Shown: piece after piece, positions 24,278 through 36,305 of the stretch
Layout: each line of letters starts with the position of its first letter
How positions within the stretch are numbered: position 1 is the first letter of the stretch
Source of the DNA: Trichoplax adhaerens
Taxonomy: Eukaryota > Placozoa > Uniplacotomia > Trichoplacea > Trichoplacidae
Length of the DNA: 64,000 nt
Assembly: GCF_000150275.1 (NCBI RefSeq)
Contig: NW_002060950.1
Location: 1,538,106 to 1,602,105 of the forward strand
Direction: 5' to 3'
Notes under the pieces: generated by a model
The model's database searches: none
What the model was told of the DNA's origin: nothing
Seen by the model: the letters and a program-made list of their open reading frames with translations, nothing else
Position numbers and translations under genes: made by a program

Positions 24278-27200
24278 ATGCTACACATCATGACCAACTG
24301 CGAACTGTTGATACGCTATTTACCATCAATTGCATCTGCAAGTGATATTAAAGAATTGTTATCCAATTTTGGTGCTACACATGTCCATTACTTTGGCCAA
24401 CATGGTAAAATGGTGAGCTAAGCGTGCAATATTTCTAAATGTTAAACTGCACGAGCTGATATCAACTTACCAATAATGCATTTCTACTTTAAACGAGCCG
24501 TAAAACCAGTATTGAACTCTTAGCGATCATGATAGGGATCAATTTCAAGTAGAAGCTTATTCTCTTCATTGATTTGGCAATCGCAATCCTAATCATTGCT
24601 GTAGAATTATTTCATACAAATGATTATAATTATTATTCGCCTTTGACCCCCATTAGAACGATTTAGAAATCCTGTTTATTCTTCCATTTTATAATAAATG
24701 TTTGTCTTTGATATAGAAAAATTGTGCTATTGCCAAATTCGATAACGAAAATACTGCTAAGCAGGTAAAAAAATTCGGGTCGATCTATCTTTCGATGTTA
24801 AATTATGTATCATAGTAATTGTTATTAAATAATTGTTCGATATACACGTACAGTAAATACTAAAATGCTCACCTTTGAAGTAAATGAATCAAAGAAACTT
24901 AAATTGCTAATAGAAAATATAGCCAATGAATTTATTTTATGTGCTTATTTTCGCATACTACGGCATTATCTGTACTGTAAACTAGGCCCTGCAACGACTT
25001 CATCAGTTGCAGATTTTCGACCAAAGATTAGTAGCCGTTTATACTACAGAAAAGGCTAGGAGCAATATAAAATCAAGCAAAGAATCTGTTAGGTAAGTTT
25101 AAATTAATTTTCACAAAACGCTGTACCTTAAGTGGTGTAATGACGAATCATCTTTGTATAATTGCTTGTAGTGATCTCGATAGCGATGATGACAAACACA
25201 GTAATACCAAATCTTCCCGAAATTCAAAGACTCAAGATCTATCCAAATCATTGCCTCCTGTAGCTGCTAATCTAGGGTAAAGTATACATAATTTCTTCAA
25301 CATGGGATACAAAATGATGTTGTTATAATAGCCTACTCGTACCGTACTTTGGCCATAGATTTAAATATGTAAGATTTAATGTAGTATTATAATGTGATAC
25401 CGACTCGTATTGTTGGCTACCGTTTCCTATCAAATGTTCACTAGCGTTATTCGTACTCTTTTTTGGCTAGCCTACAGTATTATAATATAAGCTATCTTAA
25501 CTATAATATTGTGCTTTACAGATTGAACTATCCTTCTCCACCAGACCTACATTACTTATACCCCGAAGCAAACATTATGATATTGACTAACATTGTTAAT
25601 GCTATGCTAGCAGTACCTAAATTCTATACTCAAGTAAGAAACGCCAGTTTGTATAAGCTATAACAATAATAACAATCAGTAACGATATTAGATTTGCTGT
25701 ATTAAATAATCATACATTGCAAAATCAATAGGTTTTACATTTGATGAATAGAATGAATTTGCCTCCACCATTTGCATTTCCAACGCCAACCCCTCCTATG
25801 GTATGTTAAGGATCTTTTTCAAAAATTTTGGTTCTTAAAACATAGATTCATCAATATACCATAATGTAGACCGAACGAGATTTATCTTAGCTGATAACTC
25901 TTAAAAGTTATACTGCTCGTAATTTTAACTCAATAACCTCTAAGCGACATTCTAACACATAATTTTGCTATGCAGAAATCAAAACTAAACCAAGCGGTGG
26001 CTAATCAGAAAGAAAAAAATTCGTTACCAATATCTAGCGAAGAATCGGAAATTGAAAGCGAAGATAACGAAAGGTATTAAAATCATTTTGTATAGCAAAG
26101 AGCATAATTGGAAAAGGAAATATTCTTATTCTAGCAAAGTAATGATAAATCGGCCTGTTATTGTCATGATACTACTATAGTTTAGCAACAAACGTAACCT
26201 CCAGAAAAAGATCACGTACCGGTAGTAAACCTGCAAACTTCAGCAAACAGTTGAAACTACCTAAAATCAATCAAGCAACTGTGCTCCCAGCATCTAATAA
26301 TAAATCTTATGATGAACAATATAAAGGTAAGTACCAGAATTAGATAATGAATTAAAATGGCTTCCAAATAATCAAATGCAAAGTTCTAATCGTTATCTGT
26401 TGTATTATAATGGTAGTATTGTCAACGGTTGACGAAGTTTTTGAAAATTTTGATAAAGAAAAACGTAGTATTACAGAATTTAGCTTGCAAGATGCTATAC
26501 AAAATGCCTACAATAGAAATTTAGGAGAAAAACTTGAGTTGGCGGTAAAGAATACTTTGGTTATCATCTATATTTATTGCCATATTCATTAAATCGCGTA
26601 ATCGTAGTTTCCTGACACTTAGTTAATATTTCTCGTATTGGCCTCATAGGGAACTTTAGCATCAGAAAGTGGTGCAGGCTTTGGAACATTTGCTCCGATC
26701 GTACCCATCACTGAATATACTTCCAATGTCGAAGACGATATGAATGATTCTATACGACTTGAAGACCTAAGAGCTAACCGAATGTCTAAAATAGGTAACA
26801 AATATTTCACTATCCCAAAACATCGGTCTCCTTTGGCTATTCTAATTGTACTGTTAATATTGCACCTTTCAGAACTTCAAAAGTTATCAGTATATCAAAA
26901 TTACGAACGTAAAGAACCCACAGGTCGATTATATATTAAGAATTTGTCTGATAAGGTCAAAGAATCGGTAAGCTCTCTTATCAATCGAATGCGTGCTATG
27001 AAATGACTATAAACTAACCTGTTTTTTCTCAAAACTTCACGTGTATAGGATTTGATATATATTTATAGCCGATTCATCAATAAAGATGACAACAGCCACC
27101 TAGACCGGTAATCAAACGTTAATGTCAGAAATTATTCACTGTTATACTGTACAATTCGCTGGAACCGGGATCAATTCAGTTAAAACTAAAGTATGAAATC

Positions 27201-27465
27201 GTATTTATAGATTTGATGTTAGATTATTGACACGGGGTCGGATGAAGGGCCAAGCGTTTGTAAACCTGCCAGACGAAGTTGTTGCCACAGAAGCTGTCAA
27301 TGAGACCCATGGTTATGTATTACATGGCAAACCGATGATAGTAGTAAGTTCTGCTACATTGCTTACTATAACTCTACATCACTTGTTTCGTGTAACTACA
27401 CTAACTCTTTATGGCTACATATTTTATTGTAGGATTTTGCTCAATCAGCCAAAAAGAAAGATTAA
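24278..27465 (+). CDS. RNPC3: RNPC3, U11/U12 snRNP 65K protein
   Basis: RNPC3 (U11/U12-65K) bridges U11-59K and the U12 snRNA in the minor spliceosome. Fourteen exons join in phase: 24278-24412, 24717-24764, 24986-25092, 25172-25276, 25522-25633, 25732-25800, 25976-26073, 26181-26326, 26417-26544, 26650-26794, 26873-26967, 27049-27107, 27211-27343 and 27433-27465, giving about 470 residues. The N-terminal RRM shows LLIRYLP (RNP2) and KNCAIAKF (RNP1). The family-specific centre reads ILTNIVNAMLAVPKFYTQ then VLHLMNRMNLPPPF. The C-terminal RRM shows RLYIKNLSDKV (RNP2), RGRMKGQAFVNLPDE (RNP1) and GYVLHGKPMIV. The acidic/serine linker and C-terminal extension helix region are present. An in-frame ATG at 24290 is an alternative start. 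Confidence 0.95.
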
Positions 27466-28747
27466 TCCGTCTTTATCATGGACTCAATGTAAAAAATCGA
27501 TAATTACTGTAAAGTAAAAATCTCACGTAGTATATCATGCATTTGTGTATAAATATAGCTTACTGTGTAAAGTACCGACGACCTTTACATGATTCATTAA
27601 TTTCTTATGTAGTGTAAATAAGAGTCTATCGAAACGGAATGTAAGATCTCCTTCTGTATGTATACAGGACAACATGCATGACTCTACGAGTATACCTAAT
27701 CACAGTTAATTTCATAGTAAAACTTCCATTTCAAAATGATGTTTGATGCTCTTAAGTCTTAATAACGATAATAATTATATGATCATTAAAGCATAAGAAA
27801 TTTTAAAGTTATACTGACAGAATTCGATAGTCTTAGATATATTGATAGGTAGAGTTTTTTGGATTAGCTTTAGCAGAAGGTATCATAAGTTGTGATCCAT
27901 AAGGTTTAATCTTAAATTCATTGAAAGATCCTTTTGACATTAGATACCGTTTGACAAATATGATTAACGGGAATATCTGTACATTTGGTAATGTAGTCAC
28001 CTGTTACATAATGCTACATTATAGAAATTTTTAACTTACAGTTAATAATTCGATTATAATAATTATTAATACTATATTCTGTAGTTTACAGGAAATAAGT
28101 TTTAAAATTGTCTATTTTCAATTCAGAATTTCTATTTAGATGGCGATATATCTCCCATCGTACTGATAATAATTATATATGTCAATATGTCACGGTCCAT
28201 GTAAGGGCCCTATAGAATGCCCGACACTCCGGGCAATCTACGAGAAAATCTCCTTTTTTACAATCATATATATCAGGAAATGACATGCAATCAAATTGAT
28301 AACTACATTACTTAAACTTAATACGAATATGGATACCAAAGATTTTACTGCAGAAACTGGCGTTAAAGCATAGGCTGAAATGGTATCAAAATATCATGCA
28401 CTATGTCTGTATAGTAATGTATACTTTGCAAATTGTCGCCCTATAGTAGTTTGTGTAGTATTAGCAATCATATAGTATCTAAGGTAAATAACAATATTTC
28501 AACAAACGAGCAATTAATAGAGATAGGGAAATGCCAGGCTACAGATAGTATGTATACCCACAAATATGAGAAAGCATATAACAATTTCTCCCTCAATGCC
28601 AATGTTTACATCATTATGTCCACTGATTGAATAATAGGCAATCATATAAAGCAATCATTATTCCAGGCCACTAGAATAATAGGTACACCAGGTACTAAAA
28701 ATTCAATCAATAAAACTGATTGCATGCTACAAAGTAGACGGTACATT
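27466..28747. other. Convergent intergenic region RNPC3/TAPT1
   Basis: AT-rich sequence between the 3' ends of RNPC3 (+) and TAPT1 (-). Nothing recognisable as coding; short open frames such as 28433-28630 have no family features. Confidence 0.45.
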
Positions 28748-31700
28748 CATACAATCCTATTACTGCATAACGTATATCTGTCGATCGTGTCAAGCGTTAT
28801 TACTGGTTTAACGCGTTGTCGCAGCTCGGTATCCGAAGAAGTATTTACATCCTTCTTTGATGATCTATCGTATGGCGCAGATACAGAATCGTGACGTTCC
28901 GCTTTTACATTCTTGCTATCAGCCTTGCATCTACGTTCCTTTGCTTTTCTTAGGTAATGAGCAGCGTTGGCTAATATAAACCTGCTATTGACTATTTTCG
29001 TTAAAATTAGCCTGGATAAGATTGAAATAAATTAAAAATTCTGTATTTGACGTTATCCCTAAATAGTATGATCTAGCATTTGTTTCTATTTGCTTAAAAG
29101 TTTGTAATACTTACATTAAGTAAACAATGGTAGCTATAAATACTTGATATTTCCCAGTAATTGTGATCGACTGCGCCATAACACGATAGATCTTTACAAA
29201 TAGATAAAAGCTTAGCGTCAAACTTGTTTTTCGTTAATTTATGCGTATAAATAAGACCTACCAAACACCCTATAGGCAAAGGCGTCAAGCCCATCCTTCT
29301 ACAGATTAAATCTGAATGATGAGAATGAGACTATAGCCGCATAATAAAGAAATGTTGGTATTTAGATAAAGATATGACAAGGAAATCGCAGTAATATCAT
29401 AAGTTCAAGGACAAAAAAAAACGTTAAAATTCTCTTATAGCTATTGGACGTACATCTAAACGTCGGCTAACCGCCACATCTCTAGCAAGTGCTTCTCGAT
29501 AGTCCAAGTACACCTATGAAAATAATTGAGTAATGATTCAAGCGATAAAAATGGCAAATATAGCGTAGCTATGGATTATACTTGAGCTAACCTCCGCCGA
29601 AATGTTATTAAATTTCGTAATAAATGCATGTTTAACCCAGTCAACTAAAACCTCGGATACCATAACCATCAGGAAGTCAGGCACTAATTCCCAAAAATAA
29701 TCTATAAGAAATGTTAAGAAAATTTGATCACATCAAATACCAGTACATAAATTTTTTTGAGCCCGCAGCTACCTAATTTCAAATGATGTTTATGACGATG
29801 TAATAACTCACCGGTACTATACGCATATTGAGTTAAGTTTCGTAAGCAAACAATGCTAATTAAAATGAAATTTTGAAATCTTTCCCTAGCATCTGAATAA
29901 GGAGACGTGCCGTTAAATGCGCCAATTTATGCAAAACGTAAGTTTTATGGACACAAATAACAGTGCAAAAACTCTCCATATCTTCAAATCTTACCGGCAC
30001 ATGACATTTGATATAAGTTAAAGCGATCGAATCTTTTGAAAACGCTACCTTTTAATTCAACAAACTATAAAATGGAATGAGAATTTAGATTAGTCTTCCA
30101 ATATAAATGGTACTAAAAGGTTAGTCTATGTACCCGAACTCGCACGATTATCAAAATACTGACCTGATTTGATACTATAATAGTAAGTAAGGCTTTACTA
30201 TGTGAATTGACAGCTACATTCAGCGTAACCGATTGAACCAACACCAGTATAGTATGGAGAACTGGCACAAAGAGCTTACGTTAAAGAAATAACTCTAAGC
30301 AGATACAGTTGATTAAATCAAAGGCATAGAAACGATTTCGCTTCAAGAATATAAATTAAAATAATTGTGAAATAGACCACTATCCATAATAGATCAAACA
30401 ACTTTTAACTTAATTTTTATAGAAGCGCATTAGGATACAAACATATAAGACACATAAAATGAAATATTGGATGACTTGAAATTTGTTTCCTTTTCCTTTT
30501 TTAAATTGTGTAGTAGTCCAAAACAGAGTATCTAATATGTCTTGGCCAAATGAGGCGAACAACTTGTCTAAGATCTAATCAATAAATTGAAATGATAGAT
30601 TGTAAACATATTACATAACACATCACTATTTCGTATGAAATATCATAATCGTATTGCTGCCACTTCTTATAGTAATTACTATCTGATAATAGAGAACAAT
30701 AAAATGATACTCACATCTAAAATATTAAAAATGACATACAGTTTGATAACTGATTGGCCACGTATAACATGATAAATTACAGATATATCCAAATTTCGTA
30801 TAAATATGCAACAAATTAGAAAGACCAAACCTACAATAACGAGGAAATCAAAAAAAATGATGAGTTATAATTGAATCAGTAAACGAGCTGTAGCTAACAT
30901 CTACAATTGACCAGCATATACAGTATTCGATAATCTAAATTAGTTCTTCTAGTTGCTGGTATTTTTGGAAAGGCTACTACACATCCAATTATTAATTTTG
31001 TGTAGAGATGTCATAATCAATTCAAGAAATGATGATGATTATCTTTAACAATTGTACATTTACCACGTAGTACATCGCATATTTGATAGGAATAGAGGGT
31101 TAAATTCCTAATTATAAAGAATACTATATTAGTTTGTCATTAGATAGGTACGTGACATTAAAAATAACGGCTGTATTAATTAAAAGTTAAGCCTAGATTT
31201 TGTAAATGGCCAAATGAAAAACAGTCAGGTATTGTAATTTAATAACGTAGCATTCTTATTATGACATATTTTGATATCGGCATACAGCATTGTAAACCCT
31301 ACAATCATCGACTAATGGGTATACGAAGTGAACTAAATCGCCTACTAGCCATTATAAAAACAATTCCACTTCCATCAATTGTTACAAAATCGCAAAGATT
31401 TTTATTACCTGAAAAAGTACAATGCAGCCATGATAATCCGGATAGGCAATAACGTGAAAATGAACAAAAAGGAATCCAAACAGAGTAGGAAGCCAATCGC
31501 TAACGTCTGTAATAACAGAAGAGGATAGTAAAAAGTACATAAACGATAACGCTAATTTCTGCGATACTTTTTCAATACAATGTAGTACGAGTTATACGGT
31601 ATTTCGGATTGTAACAGGCAGTAATATAACATCTCGAATTTGTATTAAGACTTGATAGAATATTAGGGTACAAAGTGTAAGACTGATTGATTTACATCAT

Positions 31701-32280
31701 TGTACACTGTTGTTATGCACCATACGACTTCGAGTTTATTAATTTTAGCCCTAGAATGATAATGTCTAATCCCAAATAATGACGATAAGTCAATACTATT
31801 TAATTGAATTAACTTGATACACTACTACAATATATTGTTGATAACGAGCAATGTAGTACGTCATTTTACGGGTCTGCAGCTTTACAATATATCTAGTGTA
31901 TCACCGCAAAAGGTAAAAATTGATATTGGTATTGACGGCGTTAAGAGTTCTTATCACCTATCAATTCGTCAGGTAATCAACTATACCTACACTAGAACAT
32001 ACGGTAGTAACTTCTACAGTATACAGAGTCCATTACATCTACAAAGTCATATGCGAATAAACACTTAGGAAGCGCACGATTTTATCAATTCACTTTACAG
32101 CAAATTAATTATCGATATTTTTTAATATACACGGTTAGATTAATCACCTTTTCTAGTTCACGAGGCGTTTTCATAAATGTCTGAATCTTGAGAAGCCCAG
32201 ATGAATAGCTGTCACTATGATAATCAGGTGCAAAACCGCGCATAAATTCATGAGCCATGAACTGTGACCACGGTAGTCCT
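28748..32280 (-). CDS. TAPT1: TAPT1-like multipass membrane protein (5' exon uncertain)
   Basis: TAPT1 (transmembrane anterior posterior transformation 1; yeast Emp65 family) is a multi-spanning membrane protein linked in vertebrates to ciliary basal bodies and axial patterning. Minus-strand exons include about 32127-32280 (FMKTPRELEK), about 31411-31503 (AIGFLLCLDSFLFIFTLLPIR), about 30720-30833 (IYHVIRGQSVIKLYVIFNIL), about 30465-30573 (DKLFASFGQDILDTLFWT), about 30155-30250 (SVTLNVAVNSHSKALLTI), about 29592-29700 (SEVLVDWVKHAFITKFNNIS), about 29430-29513 (DYREALARDVAVSRR), about 29255-29296, about 29115-29210 and 28748-28981. The end LDTIDRYTLCSNRIV matches the conserved C-terminus of the family. 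Several hydrophobic segments fit membrane helices. One or two exons between 30840 and 31400 were not resolved, and the N-terminus is missing; a candidate lies at about 33632-33701. Confidence 0.9.
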
Positions 32281-33573
32281 AAAATGAATATAAATAAGAT
32301 TGATGAAGGATCACAATGCAATCATTATCCATTGATGAATATCATTCAAAGTGTTTTAAATCGATACTCTTGCCCTCTTCCAGATATTATAAATCTAGTG
32401 CAGTAGCTCTTTTCACAAAGTCTCTACTCCTATCTCTAAGTTACGAGTCGATCATACAGGAAATCTCGTACGTAGTCCAGTAGATTACTTCAAAAGCATA
32501 TAGATAGTCCTACCCTACACACCATACCGATAATGGGTGATGCAGTAGGCCGTATTGTAACTATGACTCTACTGATGGCCTCTATTATACAGAAATAAGT
32601 GCTGCAAAAGACCATTATGTAAGGTATGATTTTACTTTTGTCCGACATCATATCGCCTTTACTATATTATATCGAAATTAGGTAGTACACGTAGTGAGTT
32701 ACTTTCTAAATCTGAAGGTGCTAATACTCTTATTGTAGAAAATTATTACGTCATGGTAGAAGTACTGTATGAAGATACTCTTGTCCAACAGTATTTCAAA
32801 CAAAAGTAAGTGGTTCAATGGTGGTAGATCATTTAATATACAGTAGGCTAATTTTATTCCTGTTCAATATTCTACAGGAAATACGTAGTATAGCAAGTCA
32901 GTGTATTCAATGCGTTTATAAGACGAGCTACTGTAGGTTAATATCATTACAGAAAATGCATTTTACTATATGCATAATTGTAGTTTTGAACCTCAAGACT
33001 TTTGTCATTATCTCATTACTTTGCCATCCTACCGAAGATCTACATGCACTACAGGCAGCAGCATGGTGATAATAGCCTTGCCTACAACAATCATAAATAC
33101 ATAACGCAATAGAAGATGATTGCATGAAGATCGAAGGGAATGATGTTGCAAGGCATGAGTATGTTTACGAGGCTATCAATAAAGGAGAAGTTTGATGGAT
33201 TGTGCACACGATGACAAAAATAAATCCCAACGCAGCAATCCATTAAAGCGATTATAGCATGTGAATTCCTTCTTGTATCGTCTACACACAACTTGTATTC
33301 AATCTTCTTAGTCATAGAAAGATAGGGCATTACAAAACTGTGATTTCACTTTACTCTATCTTCTAGTTTAAAACGATTCAAGAAAAAAAATCTAATGAAG
33401 GGAAAGAATGCTTGCTACCTACTTAGCAACGCATTCATTGCTAGAGCGTATCACGGCATATAAATGAGCAAACGCGATTGCATGCTTACTTTCCTACTAG
33501 GCTCTACAACTGAATGAGCACTTATGCATGGTTTAGTATGAACAGAGAAGTGCAGGCTAGTCGATTGAAATTC

Positions 33574-33596
33574 CTTCCTCTCTCTCTCTCTCTCTC
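33574..33596. repeat. TC dinucleotide microsatellite
   Basis: About ten uninterrupted TC dinucleotides just downstream (on the minus strand) of the candidate first exon. Confidence 0.9.
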
Positions 33597-33631
33597 AACA
33601 CGACAGTATCTCACAATCATTAATGACAGAC

Positions 33632-33701
33632 CTCTTATTTCATTCAAAAGGCGTTCATTTTGATCAGCTTCCATTTCTTTGGCATCGTCTTCTTCTGCCA
33701 T
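33632..33701 (-). CDS. Candidate first coding exon, possibly of TAPT1
   Basis: On the minus strand an ATG at 33701 opens an acidic peptide MAEEDDAKEMEADQNERLL, running to a possible GTCTGT donor near 33631. It lies 1.35 kb upstream of the first recognised TAPT1 exon on the same strand, in a locally GC-richer patch that could be a promoter. TAPT1 N-termini are poorly conserved, so similarity cannot confirm the link. It could belong to another gene or be chance. Confidence 0.3.
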
Positions 33702-33794
33702 AGCTCTTTCAACTTGAGCAACGATGAAGTAGCCAAGTCAGGAGGAGTTTCGTCGTCTACGAACGAAAGTGATAGCCCGTTGTCCTGGTTGCGT

Positions 33795-33860
33795 AGAGAT
33801 ACGTACCGTACCGTATCGTACCGTTCCGTTCCGTACCGTACCATTCCGTACTGCGGTGGG
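33795..33860. repeat. CCGTA/CCGTT pentanucleotide repeat
   Basis: Roughly ten head-to-tail five-base units of CCGTA, with CCGTT and CGTAT variants, between about 33798 and 33852, followed by a GGTACGGTA-containing segment. It is unusually GC-rich for the window and sits upstream of TAPT1. The 106-codon and 86-codon open frames crossing it are repeat artefacts. Confidence 0.85.
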
Positions 33861-34504
33861 ACCGGTACGGTAGTCCTAATCGAAGAGAACCTCCCAAGTC
33901 CAGTTCCAGTACAGTACTAGAACTGCTATGTAGGCTAAAAATGACCAATACATCATTTCCATACGCTACCCTATATTGTACACGACTGTATACTACAGTA
34001 GAATGGCGTTCTTTGTTCGAAACGATACTCGGTAGTGACAGCTCAGTAATAAAAGTCCTCCCCCCTCTTACCCCCACTCCAGTAAAAATAGAATTGATCC
34101 TTCTTCTCCATTTTTTGGACTGGGATTATTACTTGAGAGATCGCTGGCCTATGGCACTGGTAATAACGTATAGTAAAACTATTCAGTATACAGTACTACC
34201 AAGTCAGTATTTCCTAAATATTAATAAATTCTTTCTTGACAACATGAGATCCCGTTCCATGCATGCAGTGCTACAATATACGCGTACATGTTTTATCCCA
34301 ATCAAGCTGGCTATCCATAGGACGAAATGATCCATTTGAGTCATTCAAAAGTTGAAATTCTGCTGATGATTCAACTTCAATATCGCTTTATTGTAACTTT
34401 CGAATAGCTTGTGCAATGGTAAATATCCAGTATTCTTCGTTGAGATCATGTACTGTAGGTCTAAACTTCCTAGATTTGTCTCGGTATACTGTACTGTACG
34501 CATA

Positions 34505-34740
34505 TTATAATGTAGCATAGACTATTGTGGATGCACCATCACGAAATGGTACAATACTGTCTATCTCGTAGTCCATCACTGTAGTGAAGGATTCGTGGTA
34601 GATTTTTAGACAGGAACTATTCGTGGTCTCTGTTTTAGGTGAGCGTAGTGCAGCCTTGATAATCGATTGCATTTGCCGATGAAAGTGTTGTAATTGTGTT
34701 TGAGCATAGCCTTTCGTACATCTCATTTTGGGTTGTATAG
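34505..34740 (-). other. Open segment of unknown origin, possible gene remnant
   Basis: The minus strand is open for about 72 codons ending at a stop at 34505. It includes GYAQTQLQHFHRQMQSIIKA and ends DGASTIVYATL. It runs directly into the left end of the inverted-repeat element at 34741, which would interrupt it. I do not recognise a family. It may be a fragment of a gene or transposon, or a chance frame. Confidence 0.25.
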
Positions 34741-34988
34741 ATGAACGTGACCGTATGCGAAATGACAATACGGACAGACAGTTTGCAAACTGCCCGTGTA
34801 TTTTGCAAAATGACAATACGACAAGACATTTTGTAAAATGCCCGGTCACTTTGCAAAATGTTAAGCAGTATAGTCATTTTACAAAATGCTTTAGCTTCAG
34901 TAGCGGTCATTTTGCTACAACAATTTTAAATCTTTTAATCCTAAGGGCAGTTTGCAAAATGACCGATTTCGCATACGGTCACGTTCAT
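34741..34988. mobile_element. 248-bp foldback / MITE-like element with perfect 23-bp terminal inverted repeats
   Basis: The segment begins ATGAACGTGACCGTATGCG and ends with its exact reverse complement; the 23 bases at 34741-34763 and 34966-34988 match perfectly as an inverted repeat. The interior is full of smaller palindromes around CATTTTGCAAAATG and TTTGCAAACTGCC, so the element could fold extensively. It has no coding capacity, so it would be a non-autonomous element. No clear target-site duplication is visible; at most a dinucleotide AT could be counted, and that could equally be part of the inverted repeat. Confidence 0.8.
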
Positions 34989-35299
34989 ATTGTCATAAAA
35001 ATGAATAAAATGATGGTAAACATCAACTTCTTGCCAAGGAGCTCATTTAAAATACCAAGTAGCTTTAGCATTAACAATAGTCATCCACTATAGCACGAAC
35101 AGACGGATCAATATGGATGGACTTACTGTTAGATCAAGTTGCCCTAGGAGTTCTTTCTTAAACACATGTATATTGTGGAACTCAAGCTAAGTACAGTGCG
35201 ATCAGAGCATTGTATGCATAAATGGAATGGGCTGTTGCTATTGTATAACAGGCTACACAGTGCAATATTACTACAGTAAACAACAGCTATTGGAGTTAG

Positions 35300-36305
35300 T
35301 TTAAATGGTTTGAGTAAGTAAGTTACATGCACTGTACTCAGACTAGTTCAGATCATTTTTTATAAACGCGTAGTATAATTTATTTTTACCAAAATGCTAC
35401 CCTACAGAGTTGTATATTTGTTGTATTGTATTAATGTACGGTAATGCGATACTGTACAGTGTACACTTCAGTATATGTGCAATGCCAGTATATCAATCTT
35501 ATTATATAATTTTAAAAAATTATAATGATATGCCAGTCAATCATAATTTACTGTACAGGTATTATATACATTTAAATCTCTGATATACTATATACATAAC
35601 AATATTGTAGTAATTTCAGCTAACAAGAGTAGTAACATCTATCAGTGATATGAAGTAAGCACTTGGTGATATGGAATAATCTATTATGCTTATTATTTAT
35701 GCTTAATAAAGTAATTGTAGATACTATGGTAAAGCGTGCTAAAATCCATAACACACGAGTCGTATACAAATCCTTATAATAGAAAATACAGTTAAGTGAA
35801 TAACCCGACAAACTTTGCACAATGGAACTATGTCATTGCTAATCCTTACGAGAACTGCATACACTGATATAATTCGAAATTCAATTTCGCCAATTTTACA
35901 TATAGATAAACCTCATACAGTAACTATTGCAATTCGTTTGAATGGTTTGAATAATTAATTTGCATGTATACAGACCAGTTCAGATTATTTTAAAGAAATA
36001 CGTAGTATAATTTACTTATACAAAGCGCTACCCCACATAATTGTATGTTGTAGTGATTCAGCTTATTGTAGTAGCAATATCTATGAGTTATAATGACATA
36101 AGCACTATGTTACATAGAATAATCTGTTATGCTTAATAAAATTGCTGTAGACGACATGATGAATCGGGTTAAAATCCATAAGATAGACAACCCTTTACAA
36201 TAAAACATACAGTTTAGTGAATAAACAGATAGGCTTTCCATGGAAATTTATGTTATCGCTAGCGCTTATGGAGGTATCATACATTGATCTAGTTAGAAAT
36301 TTAAA
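35300..36305. repeat. Diverged segmental tandem duplication
   Basis: Segments 35300-35430 plus about 35610-35890 align in order with 35930-36305. Shared landmarks are GAATGGTTTGA, CAGTTCAGAT, CGTAGTATAATTTA, GCTACCC, TTATGCTTAATAAA, AAAATCCATAA and AGTGAATAA. The left copy has an extra block (about 35430-35610) containing GTACAGTGTACA words and AT-rich sequence. Identity is well below perfect, so the duplication is old. No coding content was recognised in either copy. Confidence 0.8.

Noticed and set aside
32640-33070. Plus-strand segments (for example LLSKSEGANTLIVENYYVMV) that look exon-like
   Set aside because: Only short, with no recognised family and unclear splice borders; they lie between TAPT1 and its possible first exon. 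Not enough to call a gene.
33644-34077. Minus-strand 106- and 66-codon and plus-strand 86-codon frames with repeating YRTV-type peptides
   Set aside because: Products of the CCGTA pentanucleotide tract rather than genes.
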